This document shows, in pieces, positions 1-6,299 of a stretch of DNA of 6,478 bases. The translations under genes and the position numbers were made by a program. The stretch covers positions 1 through 6,478 of the forward strand of contig CALFHW010000066.1 in assembly GCA_937876695.1 (NCBI GenBank), read 5' to 3'. Within the stretch, counting starts at the first letter, position 1. Every line of letters starts with the position of its first letter. The notes under the pieces were generated by a model, which saw only the letters and a list, made by a program, of their open reading frames with translations, did no database searches and was not told the origin of the DNA. Source of the DNA: an uncultured bacterium (lineage in GTDB: Bacteria; Patescibacteriota; Dojkabacteria; CALFHW01).

Positions 1-579
1 CCCGCAAACTTATGCCTTTGCGTAAATGATGAGGTCTTACACGCGATTCCCTCAGATAAAAGGGTATTTGCCAGTGGGGATCTGATCACAATTGATTTTG
101 GCATTGTCCACAAAGGGCATTATACAGACCATTGCATCACTGTTGGCTTAGGGGAGGTGTCACCTGAAGATAGAAAGCTATTGCAGATCGGCAAATTGGC
201 AGTGGAGACGGCAGCAAAGTTAGCTAGGCCCGGCGCCAGAAGTGGCGACTTGGGGGCAGCGCTACATGGCATAGTAAAGCTAGCCGGTTTTGAAGTAGTC
301 AGAGAGTATGTAGGGCATGGAATTGGCCAAAGCCTGCATCTAGCGCCTGAACTGCCTGCATATGGCCGTCCAGGCAGCGGTGACCTACTTAAAAAAGACA
401 TGGTCGTCTGCGTGGAGGCACAGATTCTAGCTGGAGGTCAGAAAATCTACACCGACAGTGATGGCTGGACTATTAAAACCCGAGATGGCAGCAAAGCAGT
501 AATGTTTGAATTTATGATGCAAGTTGCTGACAAACCTGTGTTTTTAACAGATACTAGAGAGTGGCCATTATTCGTCTGA
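1..579 (+). CDS. map: Methionine aminopeptidase type I, 5' end cut by window
   Basis: This enzyme removes the initiator methionine from nascent proteins in the cytoplasm, using a two-metal pita-bread fold. The reading frame is open from base 1 and ends at TGA (577-579), giving 192 visible residues. All metal ligands are present: D32 (TIDFG), D43 (YTDH), H106 (GHGIG), E139 (VCVEAQ) and E170 (MFEF). Their spacings (11, 63, 33, 31) equal those of E. coli MAP D97/D108/H171/E204/E235. Substrate-binding histidines H14 (VLHAIP) and H113 (SLH) also fit, as does DGWTIKT. From this offset about 65 N-terminal residues (~195 bp) lie outside the window. Oddities: the usual HEEP after the second histidine reads HLAP, EPM reads EAQ, and the E-H pair at the last ligand reads E-F. 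It is surely a MAP-fold protein. Whether it is the main housekeeping MAP or a diverged paralogue is less certain. The next gene starts 42 bp downstream on the same strand and may be cotranscribed. Confidence 0.93.
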   Translation, partial: PANLCLCVNDEVLHAIPSDKRVFASGDLITIDFGIVHKGHYTDHCITVGLGEVSPEDRKLLQIGKLAVETAAKLARPGARSGDLGAALHGIVKLAGFEVVREYVGHGIGQSLHLAPELPAYGRPGSGDLLKKDMVVCVEAQILAGGQKIYTDSDGWTIKTRDGSKAVMFEFMMQVADKPVFLTDTREWPLFV

Positions 580-621
580 ACCATTTTAGATAGTTAATTT
601 ACTTAATAATTTTCAAATAAG

Positions 622-3027
622 ATGCAACTTAAACCAGACCGCTCAGCCTTCATTTGGTATGGAATCGGCAAATCGATTATTTGGTATGTGATTACCAATA
701 TCGGGCTTATCATCGGTGCCTTCATCTTTTTCAACAGTGGTTACTTGTTTTATGCATTGATTTCATTGGTGCTATCCACTGTAGGAGTCCTATATGGGGC
801 ACTGACTAGATTCATACAGTATCAAAAAGAGAGCTATGAAATTCTGCCAGACAAAATTATATACAAAAGTGGCAACTTATTTTTTGATCGCCAAGTAGAT
901 TTGCCTTTAGCCAAGGTCACCCTTGTGGAGCAGGTTTTGCCATTTATCGAGACTAGTTTATTCAAGACTGGTAATATCCGCATCGAGACGGCAGGTTCAG
1001 GAAGCACCGAGGTACAACTGACTTCAATTGCTGGAACGGAGAATGTAAGAAAATTTCTAGAGAGTAAATTGATGGATCTAGGTATGGATCTTGGGCAAGA
1101 TGAATTAGTCCAAACCGAGAAACCCACTGTGATCGGGTCTATCCTCGGTTCCATAACCTGGCTATTGGGATCACTAGCTGTATTTGTTTGGGCTAGTGCA
1201 TTTCTAACTGAGGTTTTACCAGTTGTCTTAATTATTTTTGTCGGCTTATTGGTACTAATAATAGGCCTGACATTAGGTATCCTTAGGTATCTCGATTATA
1301 AAAGCAGGCAGTACTTGGTATACCGAGGTTCGCTTGTCTACGATGAGGGCTTTTTGACTAAGAAATATGCATTCATCCCCTTGGCCAACTTAAGCGATTC
1401 AGAGACTAGTCAGGGTTTGATTCATAAAATTTTTGGTTTCTATGACATAGTTCTAAGCACCAGAGGTAGCGGTAATGACATCACTTTTCAAGCTATGCCT
1501 GGCGGTAGAAAACTAGAGGAAAATATCGACATGCTGATTAAACGTCAAGCTGAATCAGATAGTCAGAAGCCAGTTATAAGTGCAAATAAGCAGGGTATCC
1601 AACTTAATAAGCAGGTCAAACAAATTAAACAGGATCAGCTCCTGGGAAATGACTATACCAAGACCATTAGGCTGAGTATTGTGAAATTGGTATTCGAGAA
1701 ACTAGTGGGATTTGCGGTCTTCTTGCCAATTCTAGGGTTAGTGGTTTTCGGTGATGTGTTTGTTTATATCGCCGGGATTTTCGCTATTATTCTTATACCT
1801 AGTACTATTTTCACGGTAATTGGAGCTATAATTCAATACGTTTCCTATACCTATTATGTGAAGGAATCAAGTGTTAAATACTCCTACAATTTTCTATCCC
1901 GCAGCGAGAAGGAGTTCAATCTGGCCAAAGTTACTTCGCTGCAAGTTAGGCGAAGCTGGCTGGATTACATCCTGGGAACTGGCACTATCAACTTCACCTC
2001 AATTGGATCCAGCAGTAAGCTTTCATTTAAGAATATCAAGTACGATCAAGAATTGATCGACCAGTTGCGCAGCAAGTTGAAGCTTCAGGGTGGCAAGGTT
2101 CTCAGGCAGATAAAACCTAGATTCAGTATTTGGCAATGGTTTTTGGCGCAGTTCTGGATTTGGGTGATGCTTGCGCTAGGCGTAGTTTTCTTGGTGGCAG
2201 TGCTTCTGCTGGCAGGTGAAGCCGGCGCAATACTGCCAACAATGCTAGTTTTAGGCTTTTTCTTGGCGGTATTGATCATCACCTCAATTGTTTACGACTT
2301 TATATTTGCAATTAGAGCTGCCCTGAGAGTGTATGACGGTTATCTGTATAGAGTTGTAGGTATTTTTGTCAGAGAGCATAAGTTTGTGCCAGTGGGCTTT
2401 GTCAAAGACATCAGCAGTAAGAAGTATCCCTTGGTAACTGGTGGACAGTTCAGAGTCAATGTAGCGGGCGATATATTGCCAGAAAATACTAAATCAAATC
2501 AATTCCAGGCGCAGCAGCAGTCACAATCAGGTCAAAATGCAGCTGGATCTGCTAGCTTGGCCAGTTTATACAGCAATAACTTAGAGATGAAATATATCTC
2601 GGATGTTTTTGACCAGGATGATTATCTCAATAGATTAATTTCAGGCAAAGATCTGGAAGTAAAACCAACTTACCAGGCTAAGCCAATGCCGATAAATGAA
2701 ACTGTTGTTGGCGTGATCTTCTCCATATTTATGCCTTTCTTATTGCCACTAGTTGCCTGGCGTTACCTAGCCATCAGCAGGATGGATTATAAGATTTATT
2801 CAGATCGGGTGGTATATAGCTATGGAATTGTACATTCTCATCGATTGACGATCTGTTACCATCAGGTGGACCATTTAGACCAGTCAACCGGCCTGTTGAA
2901 TAAAATATTCAAGAACGGCAACGTCGCTATCTATACCGAGGGAAGCAGCTTCGTCGAGATGAATGTGATAAATATCAAAGACTCGCAAGAGTTTAAATCT
3001 CAATTGCAGCAGCATCTAGAAGCTTAG
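622..3027 (+). CDS. Large membrane protein with five bPH_2 (YdbS/YdbT-like) repeats
   Basis: This 801-residue integral membrane protein resembles bacterial PH-domain proteins of the DUF304/bPH_2 family (YdbS/YdbT type). I see five repeats, each a hydrophobic segment or hairpin followed by a beta-rich PH-like unit. Approximate membrane/PH spans are 18-64/67-153, 170-222/225-310, 358-406/410-487, 503-563/565-680 and 693-716/722-801. The units share a pattern such as LPLAKVT, IPLANLS, FNLAKVT, VPVGFVK, then (K)IF/ILG..G, then a strand ending in a GSGS or GSSS turn. Repeat 4 carries a Q/S-rich low-complexity insert (about 627-653). The last hydrophobic stretch is only ~24 residues, so it is one helix or a re-entrant hairpin. 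There is no signal peptide other than the first membrane helix. The start is ATG 622: the frame has TAA at 607-609 and no other start codon between. No Shine-Dalgarno is visible. Known family members have three or fewer bPH_2 units and poorly defined envelope roles, and no function is assigned here. The 3' end overlaps the convergent RNase J gene by 35 bp. Confidence 0.88.
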   Translation: MQLKPDRSAFIWYGIGKSIIWYVITNIGLIIGAFIFFNSGYLFYALISLVLSTVGVLYGALTRFIQYQKESYEILPDKIIYKSGNLFFDRQVDLPLAKVTLVEQVLPFIETSLFKTGNIRIETAGSGSTEVQLTSIAGTENVRKFLESKLMDLGMDLGQDELVQTEKPTVIGSILGSITWLLGSLAVFVWASAFLTEVLPVVLIIFVGLLVLIIGLTLGILRYLDYKSRQYLVYRGSLVYDEGFLTKKYAFIPLANLSDSETSQGLIHKIFGFYDIVLSTRGSGNDITFQAMPGGRKLEENIDMLIKRQAESDSQKPVISANKQGIQLNKQVKQIKQDQLLGNDYTKTIRLSIVKLVFEKLVGFAVFLPILGLVVFGDVFVYIAGIFAIILIPSTIFTVIGAIIQYVSYTYYVKESSVKYSYNFLSRSEKEFNLAKVTSLQVRRSWLDYILGTGTINFTSIGSSSKLSFKNIKYDQELIDQLRSKLKLQGGKVLRQIKPRFSIWQWFLAQFWIWVMLALGVVFLVAVLLLAGEAGAILPTMLVLGFFLAVLIITSIVYDFIFAIRAALRVYDGYLYRVVGIFVREHKFVPVGFVKDISSKKYPLVTGGQFRVNVAGDILPENTKSNQFQAQQQSQSGQNAAGSASLASLYSNNLEMKYISDVFDQDDYLNRLISGKDLEVKPTYQAKPMPINETVVGVIFSIFMPFLLPLVAWRYLAISRMDYKIYSDRVVYSYGIVHSHRLTICYHQVDHLDQSTGLLNKIFKNGNVAIYTEGSSFVEMNVINIKDSQEFKSQLQQHLEA
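1072..1095 (+). repeat. 12-bp tandem duplication inside the PH-repeat gene
   Basis: ATGGATCTAGGT (1072-1083) is followed directly by ATGGATCTTGGG (1084-1095), with two mismatches. It encodes MDLGMDLG (residues 151-158), at the junction between the first PH unit and the linker to the second membrane region. It is probably a small in-frame duplication in a tolerant linker, with no further role evident. Confidence 0.5.
2993..3027. other. Convergent 3' overlap of PH-repeat gene and rnj
   Basis: The plus-strand gene stops with TAG at 3025-3027. The minus-strand RNase J gene runs on through this point to TAA (read from 2995-2993). The last ~11 codons of each gene are therefore encoded on opposite strands of the same 35 bp. 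No intergenic space and no hairpin plus U-tract is visible here, so neither transcript has an obvious intrinsic terminator at its stop codon and both probably extend antisense into the partner gene. Confidence 0.85.
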
Positions 3028-4714
3028 GTTTGCGGCCGCCTGGCAGCTCTATTATCTCGATATTGACTAGTATCAAGGGCTCTCTTTTGGCTAAATTGTA
3101 AATTAGCACAGAGAGCTCTTTTTCTAGGTTTTGTCTAAGAGAAGGAATGAATTTATCCTCGACGTCTTTGTATTTTGCAAATACCGACTTGGCTTTATCG
3201 GTGATTTTGCGCATCAATTCCATATTTTCTTTGACGAAGACAAAGCCTCTCGAGTAGACGCTAGGATCTTTGTATAGCTCTCGTCCTTTATTGTGACTGC
3301 CTTTGACTACTAAGCTCACCATCAATACGCCATTGGCAGCGAGTTTCTCGCGGTCTTGCAATAACAGCGGCCCAATATCACCTACGCCTAGACCTGAAAC
3401 CAGCAGCGGCTCATGCTTGATACGGCCTGCACTCTTCCAGCCGCTCTCGCTAATCTCGATAATCTCACCGCGCTTAGCGATGATGGTGTTCTCACGCTTT
3501 ACGCCGGTCACGATAGCAGTTTCGGCGTGCTGACCTAAGAAGTATTGATAGCCATGTACTGGCATAAACAGCTCAGGCTTGATCAGATTGAGCATCAACT
3601 TCTGGTCTTCGATAAATCCGTGGCCAGATGTGTGTAAGTTGGTCATGTCGTTATTGATGATCTTAACGCCAATTCTGGAAAGCTCGTCAATTAGTATCTG
3701 CACCATGCTGTCATTCCCCGGGATGATCGATGAAGATAGCACGACTGTATCACCCTTCTTCAAGGTTAAATCCCGGTGCTCGCCTCTAGACATTCGCGCT
3801 AGAGCAGACATATTCTCACCTTGTGAGCCAGTGGACAGAACCATCAGATTGCTATCTGCAAAGCGTTTGACGTTGTTGGGCGTGATAAACATATCGTCAG
3901 TGGCATTTATGTAGCCCAACTTACGTGCGATTTCAATTGCAGTGTGCATGCTGCGGCCGGTGATAAATATCTTGCGCTTAGTGATCTTAGCGATCTCTAC
4001 AAGAGCATAGAGCCTAGTGATCAGAGAGCCGAAAGTAGCGACGATCACTCTGCCTGGGGCAGCCTTGACTACATCGCTGAGTGCTCCCATGATGGTTCGC
4101 TCAGAAATACTGTGTCCGCTTCTGCCGGAGTTTGTTGAATCAGATAACAAGAGCTTGACGCCCTCTGCTCCCAAAGTTGCCATCTTGAGATAGTCTGCCA
4201 CGGGCTCGTTTAGTGGCGAGTTGTCGAACTTGAAGTCGCCAGTGTGCACTATGGTGCCAACGGGTGTACGTACCGCAACACCATATGAATCTGGAATACT
4301 GTGGTTGACTCTAAAGTACTCTACAGTTAGCTCACCATTCTTAAGTGACGAGCGCTCATCCACTGCGTGTAGCTTAGCTTTATCGAGGATTTTTGCTTCT
4401 TCGAGACGCCTTTTAATCAGCTCCAAGGCAAATCTAGGTGCAAACAAATCGGGATAATCTAATTCCTTGAGAAAATACTCCACAGCTCCTATATGGTCTA
4501 AATGCCCATGGGTGATGAATATTCCCTCTATCTTCTCTTTATTGTTTTTGAGGTAGTCGTAGTTTGGGATTAGGTAGTCAACTCCCAGGTGGTCCACATC
4601 TGAAAAGCCTAGGCCCACATCGATAACTATTATTTTATCTGCATATCTGATCACTGTGCAATTTATGCCTATTTCCTCTACTCCACTAACTGGAATTACT
4701 TGGACTTTCTCCAT
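2993..4714 (-). CDS. rnj: Ribonuclease J (metallo-beta-lactamase/beta-CASP nuclease)
   Basis: RNase J is a zinc-dependent cytoplasmic RNase with 5'-3' exonuclease and endonuclease activity in mRNA decay and rRNA maturation. The 573-residue length is normal for the family. The metallo-beta-lactamase part has HGHLDH (H69, H71, D73, H74), H138 (NHSIPDS) and D160 (HTGD). SDSTN (191-195), GRSM (253-256), LSTGSQGEN (293-301), PGND (332-335), LHTSGHG (360-366) and PVHG (385-388) mark the beta-CASP insert and the last metal-site histidine (H387). From about 455 to the end is the RNase J C-terminal domain. Differences from the usual pattern are FGSLITR (228-234) where FASN..R is expected, and PVHGY where PVHGE is common. 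The start is ATG at 4714; TAA lies in frame 12 bases upstream and there is no Shine-Dalgarno. A perfect TATAAT lies 36 bp upstream. The gene is divergent from the DUF3800 gene and overlaps the PH-repeat gene at its 3' end. Confidence 0.96.
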   Translation of the reverse strand: MEKVQVIPVSGVEEIGINCTVIRYADKIIVIDVGLGFSDVDHLGVDYLIPNYDYLKNNKEKIEGIFITHGHLDHIGAVEYFLKELDYPDLFAPRFALELIKRRLEEAKILDKAKLHAVDERSSLKNGELTVEYFRVNHSIPDSYGVAVRTPVGTIVHTGDFKFDNSPLNEPVADYLKMATLGAEGVKLLLSDSTNSGRSGHSISERTIMGALSDVVKAAPGRVIVATFGSLITRLYALVEIAKITKRKIFITGRSMHTAIEIARKLGYINATDDMFITPNNVKRFADSNLMVLSTGSQGENMSALARMSRGEHRDLTLKKGDTVVLSSSIIPGNDSMVQILIDELSRIGVKIINNDMTNLHTSGHGFIEDQKLMLNLIKPELFMPVHGYQYFLGQHAETAIVTGVKRENTIIAKRGEIIEISESGWKSAGRIKHEPLLVSGLGVGDIGPLLLQDREKLAANGVLMVSLVVKGSHNKGRELYKDPSVYSRGFVFVKENMELMRKITDKAKSVFAKYKDVEDKFIPSLRQNLEKELSVLIYNLAKREPLILVNIEIIELPGGRKPKLLDAAAIEI

Positions 4715-4749
4715 TATTAATATTTATTTAAGAATTTTGTTATAAAATC

Positions 4750-4755
4750 ATTATA
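4750..4755 (-). promoter_or_regulatory. -10 element of the rnj promoter
   Basis: On the minus strand these bases read TATAAT, a perfect sigma70-type -10, ending 35 bp before the rnj ATG at 4714. The predicted start of transcription near 4743 leaves a 5' leader of about 28 nt without a Shine-Dalgarno sequence. There is no good -35 at 16-18 bp; the upstream DNA is instead very AT-rich, including TTAATTAA at 4760-4767. The hexamer overlaps a plus-strand -10. Confidence 0.55.
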
Positions 4756-4757
4756 CT
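4752..4757 (+). promoter_or_regulatory. -10 element of the DUF3800 gene, overlapping rnj -10
   Basis: The plus strand reads TATACT, one mismatch from the consensus, ending 30 bp before the proposed TTG start at 4788. It shares four bases with the minus-strand TATAAT, so the two -10 elements form a near-symmetric pair. No matching -35 is evident (TAAGAA at the expected place). CATATA/TATAAG at 4775-4781 is an alternative -10, but it would give an almost leaderless message. Confidence 0.4.
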
Positions 4758-4787
4758 GGTTAATTAAATTAATTCATATAAGTCAGC

Positions 4788-5588
4788 TTGTTAAGGCCAA
4801 CTATCAATATATATTGCGATGAAAGTAGATACTCAAATCCGTTTGAGCAATACTTCCTAATCGGTTGCCTATCGTTACCTAGAGAGAAAAAGTCTGAGAT
4901 AGACGGTCTGCTCAAAGCGGTCCGAAGGAAATTCGGCTTTATGCCCGAACTGAAGTGGTCAAATGTCACCGCCGCTAAGCTACCTTACCTCAATGAATTA
5001 TTAGAAGTGTTCTTTTCTTCGGAGCTGGAGTTCAGGGCTATTATTGTAGATAAGTCTAAGCTCAAACTCTCGCCGCGCAAGCTTCCAACCGAACACACCT
5101 TCTACAAGTTTTACTATCTTTTGCTTAGGGGTCTTATGACTGCAGGCAAGGATTACTATGTCTTTGTCGATCAGCGCAATAAGTCCGAGGCCAGATCCCT
5201 GGGCGAGCTGGAGGGTTATCTGCGCGGGCACTTACATAAGGCCAACGAGGAGGCAACTCCTTTTATTGCGACCTCTACTGGAACTGGTGCTAATGGAACT
5301 TCTCAGACTGTAGACAATAATGTCGATCCTAGATACCTCAGACAGCTGCAAGAGGTGAGCTCTGAGCAAGTGATCTTGATACAGCTGTTGGATCTCCTTA
5401 TGGGTGCGGTTGGCTACTACTGGAACGGCTTTCGTGGGAGTGACGCCAAAGTAAAACTTATTGAAGGGATTCTAGCGAGGCTAGGCAAACAAGATTTGAA
5501 GTTTTCTAGTAGGCTCTATGACAAAAAGTGGAATCAGTTCGTCTGGCAACCAGCTCAAACTAAAAAAATATCGGGCTCAGTTTCGTAG
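4788..5588 (+). CDS. DUF3800 domain protein
   Basis: This 266-residue soluble protein resembles the DUF3800 family. The N-terminus has IYCDES (D11, E12), then ELKW (54-57), VFVDQR (D128 on a strand) and QEVSSEQ..LIQLLDLLMGAVGY (188-210), in family order. The spaced acidic residues suggest a metal-dependent, possibly nuclease-like, site; this is inference, as the family has no settled activity. It is common in phage, mobile and defence settings, but none is visible here. A T/G/N-rich stretch (about 157-183) looks like an inserted linker. The start is TTG 4788: TAA at 4779-4781 is in frame upstream, and the first in-frame ATG is at codon 52, after the conserved IYCDES. No Shine-Dalgarno is seen. 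A run of seven A (5562-5568) lies eight codons before TAG. The gene is divergent from rnj and lies 152 bp upstream of ssb, which has its own promoter. Confidence 0.85.
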   Translation: MLRPTINIYCDESRYSNPFEQYFLIGCLSLPREKKSEIDGLLKAVRRKFGFMPELKWSNVTAAKLPYLNELLEVFFSSELEFRAIIVDKSKLKLSPRKLPTEHTFYKFYYLLLRGLMTAGKDYYVFVDQRNKSEARSLGELEGYLRGHLHKANEEATPFIATSTGTGANGTSQTVDNNVDPRYLRQLQEVSSEQVILIQLLDLLMGAVGYYWNGFRGSDAKVKLIEGILARLGKQDLKFSSRLYDKKWNQFVWQPAQTKKISGSVS

Positions 5589-5662
5589 ACGAATCTACCG
5601 GCACCCAACCCAAAGAAAGAAGCCACATCGAGACATTAAGTAAGGATGTAATAATAGATTAG

Positions 5663-5721
5663 CAACTAGAAAATAGTTGTCAAGAAAAATCCGATGGGTG
5701 CTATTATATAGTTACAAACTA
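5663..5721. promoter_or_regulatory. Candidate operator: two inverted repeats of AACTA/TAGTT
   Basis: CAACTA (5663-5668) and TAGTTG (5674-5679) form a perfect 6-bp inverted repeat with a 5-base centre. TAGTT (5709-5713) and AACTA (5717-5721) form a second with a 3-base centre. The same five-base half-site thus occurs four times in 59 bp. The first repeat overlaps the ssb -35 and the second covers the predicted transcription start. This arrangement would suit repression by a dimeric regulator binding both sites. The regulator is unknown, and the half-site does not match a LexA box that I recognise. Chance is a real alternative in AT-rich DNA. Confidence 0.4.
5677..5707 (+). promoter_or_regulatory. 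ssb promoter (sigma70-type, extended -10)
   Basis: TTGTCA (5677-5682) is one mismatch from TTGACA. TGCTATTAT (5699-5707) is an extended -10 with TG one base before TATTAT. The spacer is 19 bp, slightly long, which the TG motif could offset. Transcription would begin near 5714, giving a leader of about 27 nt before the ssb ATG. The promoter lies between the two inverted repeats. Confidence 0.55.
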
Positions 5722-5740
5722 ATTTTTTACCGATAGAGCG

Positions 5741-6271
5741 ATGTCATTATTTGGAGATTTAAACGAAGTTAAGATCATGGGAAATATTACTGGCGAGCCT
5801 GAATTGAGGTTCACAGCGTCCGGTACTCCCGTTGCAAATTTTAGTGTAGCCACCAACCGCCGCTTCAAACAAGGAGAGGAGTGGAAAGACGAGACTGAGT
5901 TTCACAATGTAGTGGTTTGGGGGAGCCTTGCACAGCAGCTTACGCAGAGGTCGAAGAAGGGCACTAGGGTGATGGTGATCGGTAGACTCCAGACTAGAAG
6001 TTGGGAAGGTCAAGACGGTCGCAAGAACTATAAAACTGAGGTCGTGGCTGACGATGCTTTCTTGATCGATCGCTATGAAAAAGGTAAGAGCGAGGATCTA
6101 CCTGCTGCTGTCGCTACTTCCGGCGCAAATGGCGCAGGCGGTGCAAACAGCTCTAGTTCAGCGCCGATGGGACAACAATCAGATCCTGGTTATTCAGCTG
6201 GACAATCTGCCTCACCAGCAAAGGCTGCACCGCAGGATGATGTAATCGACCCTGACGACCTGCCATTCTAG
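5741..6271 (+). CDS. ssb: Single-stranded DNA-binding protein
   Basis: SSB coats single-stranded DNA in replication, recombination and repair, and recruits partner proteins through its C-terminal tip. The 176-residue length is typical. Residues 1-112 form the OB fold: VKIMGNITGEPELRFTASG (10-28), FSVATNR (34-40), EFHNVVVWG (53-61, with W60), GTRVMVIGRLQTRSW (74-88) and YKTEVVADD (97-105). Residues 113-165 are a disordered linker rich in A, G, S and Q. The tail DDVIDPDDLPF (166-176) is the acidic peptide that binds partners. The start is ATG 5741, eight codons before the first OB strand, with only a weak GATAGAG upstream. The gene is not in the common rpsF-ssb-rpsR arrangement; it stands alone behind its own promoter, with a possible operator. 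It ends in TAG at 6269-6271. Confidence 0.97.
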   Translation: MSLFGDLNEVKIMGNITGEPELRFTASGTPVANFSVATNRRFKQGEEWKDETEFHNVVVWGSLAQQLTQRSKKGTRVMVIGRLQTRSWEGQDGRKNYKTEVVADDAFLIDRYEKGKSEDLPAAVATSGANGAGGANSSSSAPMGQQSDPGYSAGQSASPAKAAPQDDVIDPDDLPF

Positions 6272-6276
6272 GCAGG
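6259..6276 (+). other. Hairpin spanning the ssb stop codon
   Basis: CCTGCC (6259-6264), loop ATTCTA, GGCAGG (6271-6276) is a perfect six-base, GC-rich stem enclosing the TAG stop. No U-run follows, so it does not qualify as an intrinsic terminator. It might stabilise the message end or be incidental. Confidence 0.35.
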
Positions 6277-6299
6277 AGCATCTGTTATAACATTAACCA

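Noticed and set aside
120..401. Minus-strand open frame of 93 codons inside map
   Set aside because: It is antisense to a MAP frame with all catalytic residues, and its translation is S/P/L-rich and protein-unlike.
577..597. TGA at the map end read as glycine (code 25), which would extend map by six codons to TAA
   Set aside because: The long genes in the window contain no in-frame TGA, which would be very unlikely if TGA coded for glycine.
580..621. Separate promoter for the PH-repeat gene in the 42-bp spacer
   Set aside because: TTAATAAT could serve as a -10, but there is no -35 and the spacer is too short and AT-rich to distinguish a promoter from background.
3015..3039. TCTAGA, AAGCTT and GCGGCCGC close together, resembling a cloning polylinker
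   Set aside because: The bases are continuous with coding sequence of both overlapping genes and encode a natural-looking RNase J C-terminus (GGRKPKLLDAAAIEI). The restriction-like sites are probably coincidence.
3303..4457. Several plus-strand open frames inside rnj
   Set aside because: They are antisense to a fully conserved RNase J frame, with S/T-rich compositions typical of shadow frames and no start context.
5585..5598. GTAGA-CGAA-TCTAC hairpin at the DUF3800 stop as a terminator
   Set aside because: The stem is only 5 bp with mixed pairs and no U-tract follows.
5589..5660. Short coding region between the DUF3800 gene and ssb
   Set aside because: The open stretches lack a start codon with context; they are better explained as alternative-frame extensions of the DUF3800 tail or as noncoding sequence.
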